Assembly: GCF_029854215.1 (NCBI RefSeq)
Contig: NZ_CP122961.1
Location: 248,001 to 312,000 of the forward strand
From: Halomonas alkaliantarctica
GTDB lineage: Bacteria; Pseudomonadota; Gammaproteobacteria; Pseudomonadales; Halomonadaceae
Reading direction: 5' to 3'
Length of the DNA: 64,000 nucleotides
Shown: one piece after another, positions 38,184-47,719 of the stretch
How positions within the stretch are numbered: the stretch's first letter is position 1
How the letters are laid out: each line of letters opens with the position of its first letter
Translations under genes and position numbers: made by a program
Notes under the pieces: model-generated
What the model was told of the DNA's origin: nothing
The model's input: the letters and a program-made list of their open reading frames with translations, nothing else
Databases searched by the model: none

Positions 38184-38223
38184 TAAAGGTTAGCGTCTAA
38201 CTATCATGCTTAGCTGATCGGGC

Positions 38224-39702
38224 TTAGCTGAAAAGCGCAAAGCTCTCAGCGTTGAGCCACATATGTACCAATATACTTGTGATGTAGCCGAGCAGAATAA
38301 CCGGCGACCAGCGCAGGTGGCCCATAAACGTATAGGAACCCCTAGCCTGACCCATGACCGCCACGCCGGCCGCAGAGCCTATCGATAGCAAACTGCCCCC
38401 AACGCCAGCGGTTAAGGTAATCAGCAGCCATTGGCCATGGGACATGTCCGGTTCCATGGTCAGTACCGCAAACATCACCGGAATGTTGTCCACCACGGCC
38501 GAAACAATGCCTAATACGATGTTAGCCGCGGTAGCGTTCCAGCCGGTATACAGTGCTTCTGACAGCAAGCCGAGATAGCCCATAAAACCCAGCCCGCCAA
38601 CACACATAACGACCCCGTAGAAGAACAGCAACGTGTCCCACTCGGCGCGTGCTACACGGTTGAAAACATCAAACGGCACCACACTACCCAGCTGCGCCAG
38701 CTTACGGTTATCACCTTCACGGCTATACCGCTCGCGCTTACGTTCCAACGAACGAGGCAGGCTGCGGCGCAGGTAATAACCAAAGAACTGTAAGTAGCCC
38801 AGGCCGGTCATCATGCCGAGTACAGGGGGCAGGTGGAGCACAACGTGACACAATACAGCGGTAATGATTGTCAATAAAAACAGCAGCACAATGCGCCGGG
38901 CGCCGCGCTTCATCCACACATCTTCATAAACGCTTTCGGGTTTTTCATCCTTGATAAACAGACTCATAATGGAGGCAGGAATCATGAAGTTGACCAGGGC
39001 GGGGAAGAACAGAATGAAGAACTCCTGGAACTCCACCATGCCTGCTTGCCATACCATGAGGGTGGTAATGTCGCCAAACGGACTAAACGCGCCCCCGGCG
39101 TTGGCGGCAACAACGATATTGATACAGGCCAGGTTAATATAGCGCTGGTTGCCTTCGGCTACCTTGGTCACCACCGCACACATCAACAGCGCGGTTGTGA
39201 GGTTGTCGGCAATTGGCGATAGTACAAAGGCGAGACCGCCGGTCAGCCAAAACAGCGTCCGGTAATTAAAGCCTTTGCGCAGCATCCAGGAACGCAACGC
39301 ATCAAAAACCCGGCGCTCTTCCATGGCGTTGATGTAAGTCATGGCCACCAGCAAGAACAGCATCAGCTCGGTGAACTCCAAAAGCGTGACGCGGAAAGCG
39401 TACTCGGACGCGTCCGACATGCCATTTTGGACATACACCCAGCCGATGAGGCTCCAAATAATACCAGCCGCCACTAACACCGGTTTAGACTTACGCATGT
39501 GAATCTTTTCTTCCGCCATGACTAACGCATACGCCAGGACGAAAATCCCAACAGCGAAAAAGCCAACTGCAGAGGTGGTTAAGTCTAATTCACCGGTCAC
39601 TGCAAAAGTACTGGGGCTTACACCTAATAGTAAGGCCGCTAACAAAAAAAGCCAGCGACGAGATAATCGTGGCTGGCAAGAGGGTTGGCACAACGTAGGC
39701 AT
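38224..39702 (-). CDS. nhaD: Na+/H+ antiporter NhaD
   Basis: A 492-residue inner-membrane protein with about 12-13 hydrophobic segments. The sequences FVLSPIADNLTTALLM, NAGGAFSPFGDITTLMVWQAG and SAVVDNIPVMFAVL mark the NhaD family of the ion-transporter superfamily, first known from Vibrio and alkaliphilic/halophilic bacteria. It exchanges internal Na+ (or Li+) for protons and supports growth in salt and at alkaline pH. The N-terminus could serve as a cleaved signal, as proposed for other NhaD proteins. It is monocistronic; the upstream 460 bases are AT-rich and gene-free. Confidence 0.92.
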   Translation of the reverse strand: MPTLCQPSCQPRLSRRWLFLLAALLLGVSPSTFAVTGELDLTTSAVGFFAVGIFVLAYALVMAEEKIHMRKSKPVLVAAGIIWSLIGWVYVQNGMSDASEYAFRVTLLEFTELMLFLLVAMTYINAMEERRVFDALRSWMLRKGFNYRTLFWLTGGLAFVLSPIADNLTTALLMCAVVTKVAEGNQRYINLACINIVVAANAGGAFSPFGDITTLMVWQAGMVEFQEFFILFFPALVNFMIPASIMSLFIKDEKPESVYEDVWMKRGARRIVLLFLLTIITAVLCHVVLHLPPVLGMMTGLGYLQFFGYYLRRSLPRSLERKRERYSREGDNRKLAQLGSVVPFDVFNRVARAEWDTLLFFYGVVMCVGGLGFMGYLGLLSEALYTGWNATAANIVLGIVSAVVDNIPVMFAVLTMEPDMSHGQWLLITLTAGVGGSLLSIGSAAGVAVMGQARGSYTFMGHLRWSPVILLGYITSILVHMWLNAESFALFS

Positions 39703-40164
39703 GTGACGTTCTTCCTCAAGGTTAAGTTGTCAGGAATAGTGTAAAAGCAGCCATATTTTATCAGCCTATATTGCGCCGCAATACCTTATTAAAACGAACG
39801 AAAGTAGTTCTTCTTAGCGTAATAGCATCTTTTTTTAGTAAATTAATCTTTTAGGTAATAGTAAATTTTACAGTATTAGTTTTATAAAAAACGATTAATA
39901 GCCGATTAAGAATTATACTATCGCCGAATAGCATTGTTAGATAAGATTTAGATTTTATATCTGCTTTCGCTAATATTTTGTTTTAAAAAACACCTCGAGA
40001 ATGCGTTCAAGGTGGAGTGCAGGGCGGCGGCAGAGAGTGCCCTGCTCAGTGTAGTCGTGATATGTTGAGGCGCGCCACGCTCTTAGCTTGGTCATGTAAT
40101 GACTGGATAAGATAAAAACGAGGCCGATTAAAAACGGCCACTGGATACGTTAAGGAATATAACG
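39703..40164. other. Gene-free AT-rich intergenic region
   Basis: These 462 bases hold the divergent start regions of nhaD and the TRAP binding protein. The part from about 39750 to 39990 is far more AT-rich than the rest of the window, with many A/T runs, and could host promoters and nucleoid-protein sites. Near 40019 there is GCAGGGC (40019-40025) facing GCCCTGC (40039-40045), a possible hairpin. I see no open reading frame with a credible start. Confidence 0.6.
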
Positions 40165-41142
40165 ATGCGCAACCCCTTTCGCTCCCTACGTCGCACGCTT
40201 GGCTTGTCGGTGGCTACGCTCGCCCTGGCAGGTACTGCTATCTCTGCCAGTGCTGAAACCCGTGTGACCTATAAATCGGCTTCAGCGGGCACCGCCTATT
40301 ACCAGATGGGTGTAGAACTCTCTGAAGCGATTCGTCAGGGTACCGACGACGCTATCATCCTTACCCTGGAAGAGAGCCAGGGTTCGGTACAGAACGTGAT
40401 GGAAGTCATGGCTCGCCAAGGCAATTACGTATTTACCACGCCGCCTGCGTTAGTCGATCAGGCCATGGCCGGTGAGGGCGCCTTTGCCGAGCGTCAGAAT
40501 CCGCGCTTTCAAGAAATTCGGGGGCTATTCCCAATCCCCTCTATCACCATGCACTTTGTGTTGGCGGGAGACCAAGGAGCGACCGATATTACCGCGCTGG
40601 AAGGCAAGCACCTATTGATTGGCCGCGGTACCTTTGGCGCCCGTGAAGCGGCTCGTTACCTGGCGCTGTTTGGCCTGGAAGAGAGCGTGAAAATTGCTGA
40701 TGCGGCGATTGGCAGCGGCCCCGATGCGCTTAAAAACGGCCAGATCGATGGCTTTGTGACCGCCAGCTCCTTCCCCTCACCCAATGTGATTGAGACCGCG
40801 GCCAGCATGCCGGTGACTTTGGTTAGCCTGACCGACGAGCAAATCGAGCAAACGGGAGCGCCACGCCAAACGATCCCCGGCGGCACCTATCCCGGCGTGG
40901 ATAAAGATGTTGAAACCACATCGCTACCGGTGATCGCCTACACCACAACGTATATGGACGACGACACCGCCTACACGCTGACCAAAACGTTTTGGGAGCG
41001 CCGCGACGCCATGGCCGAAGAGGCGGCGTGGTGGAGTAGCATTAGCCCTGAAATGTTGGAAAACATGACCGGTCCGCTTCACCCAGGCGCGCTGCGTTAC
41101 TACGAAGAAGCGGGTATCGAGGTACCTGACGCGCTGCGTTAG
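40165..41142 (+). CDS. TAXI family TRAP transporter binding protein
   Basis: A 325-residue periplasmic protein. A signal peptide ends near residue 30 (AISASAE), followed by TYKSASAGTAYYQMGVELSEAI, the TAXI-family (PF16868) opening, and later LLIGRGTFGAREAARYLALFGL. It captures a solute for the fused TRAP permease encoded next. The substrate is unknown; dicarboxylates and glutamate are known for other TAXI proteins. An AAGGA ribosome site precedes the ATG. Confidence 0.88.
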   Translation: MRNPFRSLRRTLGLSVATLALAGTAISASAETRVTYKSASAGTAYYQMGVELSEAIRQGTDDAIILTLEESQGSVQNVMEVMARQGNYVFTTPPALVDQAMAGEGAFAERQNPRFQEIRGLFPIPSITMHFVLAGDQGATDITALEGKHLLIGRGTFGAREAARYLALFGLEESVKIADAAIGSGPDALKNGQIDGFVTASSFPSPNVIETAASMPVTLVSLTDEQIEQTGAPRQTIPGGTYPGVDKDVETTSLPVIAYTTTYMDDDTAYTLTKTFWERRDAMAEEAAWWSSISPEMLENMTGPLHPGALRYYEEAGIEVPDALR

Positions 41143-41177
41143 CCGTTTTCCTGCATTGTCCAACGTACATCTTCTTT

Positions 41178-41203
41178 CTGCCATGGTGCTTGCACTGTGG
41201 CAG
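41178..41203 (+). promoter_or_regulatory. Hairpin between TRAP binding protein and permease genes
   Basis: CTGCCATGGTGC (41178-41189) and GCACTGTGGCAG (41192-41203) pair in two blocks (6 bp and 4 bp) with a 2x2 mismatch. It lies in the 96-base gap and may, as at the phn locus, favour expression of the binding protein. Confidence 0.4.
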
Positions 41204-41238
41204 TCCTGTATTGATGCAGTATTGATAGGCAACAAGGC

Positions 41239-43038
41239 ATGCGTGTTTTTACTTCTTCTCAAGCGGCGACCCCTGTGGATGATCGTTCAGTAGCGCCTGG
41301 CTGGTTGGCATTAGGCGCGGTCAGCGTAGTGTTCCATCTTGGCTTGATTTTTTATGGTTTAACGCCGGCGCTGGTTAGCCGGCCGCTGCATATGACGCTG
41401 CTGTTGCCATGGGTGCTGATCTATATGGCCAATACGCCCACGCAGCGGGTAAGCGGCTGGTTACTAACGGTATTGGGTGTTGCTGCATGTGGCTATATTG
41501 CGTTTAACGAAGCTGCCCTAGCCAACCAGTACGGCTTTATTGATACCTATCTACAGATGGGTATTGGTCTTTTTTTGATGGCTTTAGCGCTTGAGGCGGC
41601 GCGCCGAGCCATTGGCTGGCCCTTACCGTTGGTTGCCTTGCTGGCGTTGATGTATGGCGCCTTTGGACAATATATTCCTGGTGCTTTTGGTCACCCTGGA
41701 CTGCCGCTGGCCAGCATGGTGGGCACGCTCACGATTGCCGAAGGTGGATTATGGGGATCGCTAACGGGTGTCAGTGTTAGCGTGGTGGCGATTTTTGTGA
41801 TTTTCGGCGCGGTGCTCAATGCGGGAGAGGCGGGCCAGGGCTTTATGAACCTAGCCAGTGCGGTGGCGGGGCGGTTCACCGGCGGGGCTGCTAAAGTGGC
41901 GGTGATTTCGTCGGCGTTGATGGGCTCTATCTCCGGCTCGGCGAGCGCTAATGTTGCCTCCACTGGGGCAATTACTATTCCCTCCATGGTGCGGCTGCGT
42001 TACCCGCGTTCGCTGGCGGGTGCGGTGGAAGCCGTTGCCTCTTCCGGCGGGCAAATTATGCCGCCGCTGATGGGCGCGGGGGCATTTGTGATGGTGGAAC
42101 TGACCGGCACGCCGTATACGCAGATCATGGCCGCGGCAATGCTGCCAGCGGTGCTGTACTTTTTAACCGTCTGGGTGGGTATTAATGCCTATGCGACCCG
42201 CCATGATCTAAAGCCCGTGGCCGAAAGCGAGCGCCCCGGCGTGAAAGAGGTAGTGATTACCTCGCTGTTTTTCGCCATCCCCTTTGTGCTGCTGCTAGAG
42301 CGCATCTTTAACGGCGGTTTTACTCCCCAGTACGCCGCCAGCATAGCGATTTTCGCGGGCATTGCGCTGCTGTTCTTTAACGTGACGCTGCGCTTTTCGC
42401 TCCCCGATTTTGCCAGCCGCTTAGCCGACGCAGCGGTCACCGCTGGACGTCAGATTGCCGTCATCGGCGCCATTATTCTATGTGCCTCGCTGGTGGTCGG
42501 CGTGCTGTCGTTGACGGGGTTGGGTGTCAAGATCACCTCGGGCATTCTATCGCTCTCCAACGACATGCTCTGGCCAGCGCTACTACTAACGGCACTCGCC
42601 TGCTTGATTTTAGGTATGGAGGTACCTACCACCGCCGCCTATGTGATTTGCGTCTCTGTTGCCGGACCTGCCCTGACCTCACTCGGATTGGAACCGCTTT
42701 TGGCGCATCTGTTTGTATTCTGGTACGCGCTGCTCTCGACGATCACGCCGCCGGTGTGTGGCGGTGTCTTTATCGCTGCGGGCATGGTGGGGGAGAACTG
42801 GCTAAAAGTCGCATTCAAAGCCATGGCGTTAGGAATAGGGCTGTATATTATTCCTCTAGCCATGGTGGCCAACCCGGAGATGATCCAGCTAGCCTTTAAC
42901 CCTTCCGGCGCCTTGTTGGATGCGCTGAAAGTGGCGATTGGTTTAGGTGCGATCTCTTACGGAGTTATTGCGCGAAAAGCGCTGTGGAAGCGGGGCGCAT
43001 TGATCTTGGGAGGAACTATTCTGATCTTTGTCGTTTAG
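41239..43038 (+). CDS. TRAP transporter fused permease (DctQM type)
   Basis: A 599-residue inner-membrane protein with some 15-17 hydrophobic segments. The large-subunit motif GSISGSASANVASTGAITIPSM and EAVASSGGQIMPPLMGAGAFVM identify the fused 4TM/12TM permeases that pair with TAXI binding proteins. Transport is driven by a Na+ or H+ gradient. Spacing to the binding protein gene is 96 bases with a hairpin between. It converges with the next gene, whose stop is 9 bases away. Confidence 0.9.
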   Translation: MRVFTSSQAATPVDDRSVAPGWLALGAVSVVFHLGLIFYGLTPALVSRPLHMTLLLPWVLIYMANTPTQRVSGWLLTVLGVAACGYIAFNEAALANQYGFIDTYLQMGIGLFLMALALEAARRAIGWPLPLVALLALMYGAFGQYIPGAFGHPGLPLASMVGTLTIAEGGLWGSLTGVSVSVVAIFVIFGAVLNAGEAGQGFMNLASAVAGRFTGGAAKVAVISSALMGSISGSASANVASTGAITIPSMVRLRYPRSLAGAVEAVASSGGQIMPPLMGAGAFVMVELTGTPYTQIMAAAMLPAVLYFLTVWVGINAYATRHDLKPVAESERPGVKEVVITSLFFAIPFVLLLERIFNGGFTPQYAASIAIFAGIALLFFNVTLRFSLPDFASRLADAAVTAGRQIAVIGAIILCASLVVGVLSLTGLGVKITSGILSLSNDMLWPALLLTALACLILGMEVPTTAAYVICVSVAGPALTSLGLEPLLAHLFVFWYALLSTITPPVCGGVFIAAGMVGENWLKVAFKAMALGIGLYIIPLAMVANPEMIQLAFNPSGALLDALKVAIGLGAISYGVIARKALWKRGALILGGTILIFVV

Positions 43039-43047
43039 CCCCGTTGT

Positions 43048-43605
43048 CTAAACGCCAGCGTCTAGCCGTAGCGGCGAAGATGCGGGTAGTGAGGTGGTGG
43101 CAAACATTACCCAGGTATCCAGTGCAGGCCCCAGTGACTGAACTAAACGCAGTTGCTCGGGTGCTTGCCCCAGCACCTCTTCAGCGCAAATGCCCGCCTC
43201 AAAATGCCCACTTAACAGCCCTTCTGCCACCGCCACTGTGGTGGGGGCGTCTATAATCTCTGTATAAGCCGTTAAGTCGGTGTAGTAGCGGGTCGCTGGT
43301 TGTAGCGCTACTTGGGTGGGGCGAACAGAGGTGCGCTGGGCAATCAGCGCCAGCGGCTTGCTGCCCGCTATAAAGGTGTCTACGGGGTAAGCCCGATGCA
43401 TATAGCGGCCGACGCAGTCGCTATGCGCTGCATGGGCGGTGCACTGCAGCACATGGCTCACTTGGCCGTTGAGCAGTGCTTGGAACGCATCTTCAAACTG
43501 GCTGAAGAGCGTCATGCTGCCTTCACCTGAGCCGCGTATTTTGAGATAGCGCTTGGCAATCAGTTCATGGTTATTGCCACTAGGCCCCAAGGTTGCAATG
43601 TGCAC
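43048..43605 (-). CDS. Prephenate-dehydratase-like (periplasmic-binding-fold) protein
   Basis: A 185-residue protein that opens with VHIATLGPSGNNHELIAKRYL, the pattern of the prephenate dehydratase catalytic fold, and continues with FEDAFQALLNGQVSHVLQC and a C-terminal EAGICAEEVL segment. It lacks an ACT domain and the strict TRF motif of true PheA, so it may be a bacilysin-BacA-like or purely binding relative. I choose the GTG at 43605 with a GGAG site ten bases upstream; the longer reading from TTG 43668 would run through a perfect 13-bp hairpin. The function is not known. Confidence 0.65.
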   Translation of the reverse strand: MHIATLGPSGNNHELIAKRYLKIRGSGEGSMTLFSQFEDAFQALLNGQVSHVLQCTAHAAHSDCVGRYMHRAYPVDTFIAGSKPLALIAQRTSVRPTQVALQPATRYYTDLTAYTEIIDAPTTVAVAEGLLSGHFEAGICAEEVLGQAPEQLRLVQSLGPALDTWVMFATTSLPASSPLRLDAGV

Positions 43606-43636
43606 GGTGACTTTTCTCCACGCTAAATGATCAAGT

Positions 43637-43670
43637 CGTTGAGCCAAAATGGTGTGCTTTTGGCTCAACG
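43637..43670. repeat. Perfect 13-bp inverted repeat
   Basis: CGTTGAGCCAAAA (43637-43649), loop TGGTGTGC, TTTTGGCTCAACG (43658-43670). It sits between the end of the CaCA exchanger gene and the likely start of the prephenate-dehydratase-like gene, both on the minus strand. There is no T-run after it. It could be a terminator, a leader hairpin or a regulator-binding palindrome. Confidence 0.8.
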
Positions 43671-43690
43671 CAATCGACGGTTAGATCATC

Positions 43691-44647
43691 TCAAAAGATC
43701 GTAAAGCTCAACGCTATATATGCGGCATAGCCCGCGAGCAGCGCGGCGCCCTCCCAGCGCGACAGGCGCATACCGGTATACAAAAACAGCACCAGTATGC
43801 CCGCTGCTCCCAGCATTACCCACTGGTCAAACATGGCCACGCGTGGCGCAAGGGGCAACGGCTGTAAAAACGCGGAGATACCCAGAATGCCTAATAGGTT
43901 GAAAATATTGCTGCCCAGAATATTTCCTACGGCAACATCCGCATGACGTCGCAATGCCGCAATCACCGACACGGCCATCTCCGGTAGAGAGGTGCCGACG
44001 GCGACGATGGTTAAGCCAATCACCGCTTCGGAAATGCCCATGGCCTGGGCCAAGCCTATGGCGCCGTATAAGAGTAGCTGTGACCCGCCAATCAGCATGC
44101 CCAAGCCAATCACTAACGCTACGGCAATCATCCAGCCTGTGGTGGGAAGTTTGGTCATCTCCTCCGCTTCTGAAGCGTGCATTTCCGCTGCGGGAATGTG
44201 CTGACGGCTTTCACTAAAGTAGGCCCAAATAAGATAGCCAATCAAGCCCGCTATAAAAATGGCTGCATCGAAACGACCCAGTGCTCCGCCGAAGGAGAGC
44301 CCAATAAACAGCAGGCTGGCCAGCACCACGACCAGCCCATCCCGGCGCAGTGCTAAAGGCTGAACCACCATTGGGCAAATAACCGCACACATGCCCAGAA
44401 TCAATAAGATATTGCCGATATTGCTGCCCACAATGTTACCAACCGCAATGTCAGGCTGCTGGTTAATCGCGGCATCAATCGAAACGACAAGCTCAGGAGC
44501 CGAGGTGCCAAAACCCACCACCACCAACCCTGTTAACAGTGGCGAGACGCCAGCTCTTCGTGCCCCAGCCACCGCGCCGCGGATAAGTGATTCCCCTCCT
44601 AGGGTCAAAAAGGCGATACCCGCCAATAAACTAAGTCCGTATAGCAT
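43691..44647 (-). CDS. Calcium/sodium antiporter (CaCA family, YrbG-like)
   Basis: A 318-residue membrane protein with ten hydrophobic segments in two inverted halves. Each half has the family alpha-repeat: GFGTSAPELVVSIDAA...GNIVGSNIGNI and AVGTSLPEMAVSVIAA...GNILGSNIFN. The acidic residues in the GTSxPE motifs bind the exchanged cation. It should exchange Ca2+ for Na+ or K+. It begins at 44647 close to the gene-free gap before the cold-shock gene. Confidence 0.9.
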   Translation of the reverse strand: MLYGLSLLAGIAFLTLGGESLIRGAVAGARRAGVSPLLTGLVVVGFGTSAPELVVSIDAAINQQPDIAVGNIVGSNIGNILLILGMCAVICPMVVQPLALRRDGLVVVLASLLFIGLSFGGALGRFDAAIFIAGLIGYLIWAYFSESRQHIPAAEMHASEAEEMTKLPTTGWMIAVALVIGLGMLIGGSQLLLYGAIGLAQAMGISEAVIGLTIVAVGTSLPEMAVSVIAALRRHADVAVGNILGSNIFNLLGILGISAFLQPLPLAPRVAMFDQWVMLGAAGILVLFLYTGMRLSRWEGAALLAGYAAYIALSFTIF

Positions 44648-45011
44648 GTTAAAACCTCTCCCAAAGTGCTCGTTAGGTCGCGGGTGAAGCGGGTTTTAGC
44701 GAGCAGGCAAAGCGCGCTAGGCGGGCGGATTAGTAGTGCCTAGCTCATCGGCAAGATTAAGGCTATTTTTGTAAATTTGCGCGGTTTTTAAATGACGATG
44801 GAAGGCCAAGCGAAAATATAAAAACATAAAGGCTTTGACCTGCTGCTGACTACGTGACAGGATGTGCGCAGTTAGTTAGCAAGCAAGCATGGTTCCAGAA
44901 ACATTCGAATTCTTTCGGTAGTCTGTAATTGTATTCCTTGTTCTACTCACTATTTATCTGGGTAATACCAGGATTTCTACAATTCGCGACTTGCGAAAAG
45001 GATTTAATATC
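44648..45011. other. Gene-free region upstream of the cold-shock gene
   Basis: 364 bases holding the divergent starts of the CaCA exchanger and the cold-shock protein. The last 80-100 bases before the csp ATG probably form a 5' untranslated leader; CTGGGTAATACCAG (44958-44971) is a small imperfect palindrome within it. No consensus -10/-35 pair stands out, and I see no credible open reading frame. Confidence 0.5.
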
Positions 45012-45218
45012 ATGGCAACTGGCACAGTTAAGTGGTTCAACGATTCTAAAGGCTTCGGTTTCATTGCTCCTTCTGACGGCAGCGATGACGTTTTTGCTCA
45101 TTTTTCTGAAATTCAGTCTGATGGCTTTAAAACTCTGCCTGAAGGCGCTAACGTTTCTTTTGACGTTACCCAGGGTCAGAAAGGCCTTCAAGCTTCAAAC
45201 ATTAAGCTGCTTTCTTAA
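45012..45218 (+). CDS. Cold-shock domain protein (CspA family)
   Basis: A 68-residue single cold-shock domain with both RNA-binding motifs, KGFGFI (RNP1) and VFAHF (RNP2), starting [14 protein letters not shown]. It binds single-stranded RNA/DNA and melts RNA structure. I use the ATG at 45012, with AAAAGGA 10-15 bases before it; an upstream in-frame start at 44991 would add seven residues absent from the family. Two strong hairpins follow the gene. Confidence 0.95.
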   Translation: MATGTVKWFNDSKGFGFIAPSDGSDDVFAHFSEIQSDGFKTLPEGANVSFDVTQGQKGLQASNIKLLS

Positions 45219-45239
45219 TCCTAGCGATTATTTAAGCTC

Positions 45240-45288
45240 TCGAATCTTTTAGATTCGATGATCGGGCCCCGCTTAGGCGGGGCCCGAT
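45240..45288 (+). terminator. Tandem hairpins after the cold-shock gene
   Basis: First TCGAATCT/AGATTCGA (45240-45258, loop TTT), then ATCGGGCCCCGC/GCGGGGCCCGAT (45261-45288, loop TTAG), a perfect 12-bp GC-rich stem. The following sequence is GCGTTTG, with a short T stretch. The double hairpin probably ends the csp message. Confidence 0.65.
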
Positions 45289-45423
45289 GCGTTTGTGCCT
45301 ACCAAAAAGTATTTTCCATTAAGCCCAGCTGCCCCTGCTATTAGATCAGCAAAAGCTCTGCGATTAATTCCTTGGTTTTGTAGGTGTTTATTCGCTTAAT
45401 GTAAAAACGAGCTTGATTGAATG

Positions 45424-45440
45424 GTATGTTATATTGTATC
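45424..45440. promoter_or_regulatory. Possible Zur box before the ZinT-like gene
   Basis: GTATGTTATATTGTATC resembles one half of the gammaproteobacterial Zur operator (TATGTTATA-type half site), but the second half is poorly conserved. It lies 44 bases before the start at 45484, a sensible place for zinc-dependent repression. Confidence 0.35.
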
Positions 45441-45483
45441 TTTTCGGCGACTTGTTTCACGAGCAGCCAAAGGAAAACCGAAT

Positions 45484-46155
<672 letters not shown>

Positions 46156-46324
46156 CTAGCGGCGATGATTAATAGCTGTATCTTAATACGTAGGTAGGAA
46201 ACCAAGCGCTGGCAGAAATGCTGGCGCTTTGCTTTTTATGGATAAAAAGAAATGTTGTGTCTGAAAATTAAGCTTAAGCTTACATGTCGCTACTGCTACC
46301 AAAAACGTGAGAGGGACGCTTACT

Positions 46325-46723
46325 ATGCGCTTGTTCAAATTCATTCTGGTCGCCTGGCTATTGGTTACAAATGGCTATGCCATGGCTGGCGCGGCGTGTG
46401 ATAACGCGAATACGCAAACAGAACTAAATCAATGCACGGCAATGTCGTACCAAACGGCCGATGACAAGCTTAATGAGGCTTACCAGGCGTTGGTGGGAAA
46501 GCTGGCAAGTAATCCAGGCTCGCTTGAAAAGCTTAGAGTGGCGCAGCGGGCCTGGATCGGCTTTCGTGATGCCGAGTGTGCGTATGCAAGTAGCGCGGTA
46601 GACGGCGGCAACGCACAGCCCATGGTGCGCAATGGGTGCCTTAAAGTACTCACAGAGCAGCGCACGGAGAGATTGCGTGAGCATGCTAGCTGCGAAGAAG
46701 GGGACTTAAGCTGCCCGCGCTAA
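46325..46723 (+). CDS. LprI/DUF1311 family secreted protein
   Basis: A 132-residue exported protein: signal peptide to about residue 22 (AMAGA), then a cysteine-containing helical domain with NTQTELNQCTAMSYQTADDKLNEAYQ (shown here in two overlapping motif parts TELNQC and DDKLNEAY) and LRVAQRAWIGFRDAEC, typical of DUF1311/LprI proteins (PF07007). Some family members inhibit lysozyme. Six cysteines could form disulfides. The ATG at 46325 is preceded by GAGGGA at good spacing; a GTG at 46307 is less likely. Confidence 0.82.
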   Translation: MRLFKFILVAWLLVTNGYAMAGAACDNANTQTELNQCTAMSYQTADDKLNEAYQALVGKLASNPGSLEKLRVAQRAWIGFRDAECAYASSAVDGGNAQPMVRNGCLKVLTEQRTERLREHASCEEGDLSCPR

Positions 46724-46762
46724 AAGGCGTTCTTTTGCGGAGAGGTGGGCTGCTACAGGCAC

Positions 46763-46785
46763 AAAAAAAGCACCCGTAGGTGCTT
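46763..46785 (-). terminator. Rho-independent terminator of tmRNA
   Basis: On the minus strand AAGCACC, loop TACG, GGTGCTT is followed by a run of T residues (A-run at 46763-46769 on the plus strand). It lies 17 bases beyond the tmRNA 3' end. Confidence 0.85.
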
Positions 46786-46801
46786 GATTTGTATAGTAAG
46801 G

Positions 46802-47182
46802 TGGTGGAGGCGGCGGGAATTGAACCCGCGTCCGCCAGCACGCGCCTATTGGCTCTACATGCTTAGATTCCGTCATTTGATTTAGCGCGACTGACTCCGA
46901 CGGTCAGGATTCAGCCACGCGAGCCTTCTAAAGTTTAGCGCTTGGCGAGAAGACACCACCAAACGCGATCCTATCAGCTTTAGCTCGTATCCCCTCAGCG
47001 ATGAATAGGCACATCACCTTGGGGCCAGACAAGAAGCTAACAGTGTTTAAGCTGCTAGCGCGCCTTGAGCGTAGTTTTCGTCATTTGCGACTATTTTTTC
47101 GTGATGTGGGATTTACGAGATACATCACGCTCTCGGCATGCACCGCAAGGGTTGTCACCGGCGTCGAAACCATGTCGCCCCC
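46802..47182 (-). ncRNA. ssrA: Transfer-messenger RNA (tmRNA)
   Basis: A 381-nt one-piece tmRNA. The 5' end GGGGGCG pairs with CGCCTCC before ACCA, forming the tRNA-like acceptor stem, and the 3' part has GGTTCAATTCC in the T-arm. The resume codon GCA at 47086-47088 opens the tag reading frame, ending in TAA at 47047-47049; it encodes ANDENYAQGALAA. tmRNA rescues stalled ribosomes together with SmpB, whose gene lies 45 bases upstream on the same strand. Confidence 0.95.
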
Positions 47183-47227
47183 TTATTACAGGTGAGCATT
47201 CTAACGTGCTCACACCTGATTGACCAG

Positions 47228-47719
47228 TTATGCCTTGTTATGTTCCCGCATAATTCGACCTTTTTGGCGGCTCCAGTCGCGATCTTTTTCTGTTGCGCGT
47301 TTGTCATGCAGCTGTTTACCGGTCACCAGCGCCAGCTCGCACTTCACTTTATTGCGCTTCCAGTAAAGCTTGAGGGGCACACAGGTGTGGCCTTTGTCCT
47401 GGGTGATCGAAAAGATTTTGGCGATCTCTTTGCGATGCAGCAGCAGTTTGCGGGTGCGCGTAGGATCGGCGATCTCGTGGGTGCTCGCGGTATTTAGCGG
47501 CATGATATGACTACCCAGCAGGAACGCTTCGCCGTTACGAACCAAAATATAGGTGTCGGTGAGCTGAGCCTTACCGGCGCGCAGGCTCTTCACTTCCCAG
47601 CCAGCGAGCGACAGCCCCGCCTCGAAGGTCTCATCGATATGGTACTCAAACCGTGCCTTCTTGTTTTGGGCAATAACGCTGCTACCGGGACCCTTACTGT
47701 TACCTTTCTTCGTGGCCAT
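47228..47719 (-). CDS. smpB: SsrA-binding protein SmpB
   Basis: A 163-residue RNA-binding protein required for tmRNA function. Recognisable stretches are [47 protein letters not shown] and a basic tail ([20 protein letters not shown]). Length matches the family. It is transcribed toward ssrA and divergently from ratA, the usual order in gammaproteobacteria. Confidence 0.96.
   Translation of the reverse strand: MATKKGNSKGPGSSVIAQNKKARFEYHIDETFEAGLSLAGWEVKSLRAGKAQLTDTYILVRNGEAFLLGSHIMPLNTASTHEIADPTRTRKLLLHRKEIAKIFSITQDKGHTCVPLKLYWKRNKVKCELALVTGKQLHDKRATEKDRDWSRQKGRIMREHNKA

Noticed and set aside
44929..45252. Hydrophobic open frame overlapping the cold-shock gene in another frame
   Set aside because: The cold-shock protein in the same place is a strong family match; the other frame has no homology-like features.
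47001..47195. Small open frames over the tmRNA gene
   Set aside because: They overlap ssrA, whose secondary-structure ends and tag frame are clear on the minus strand.
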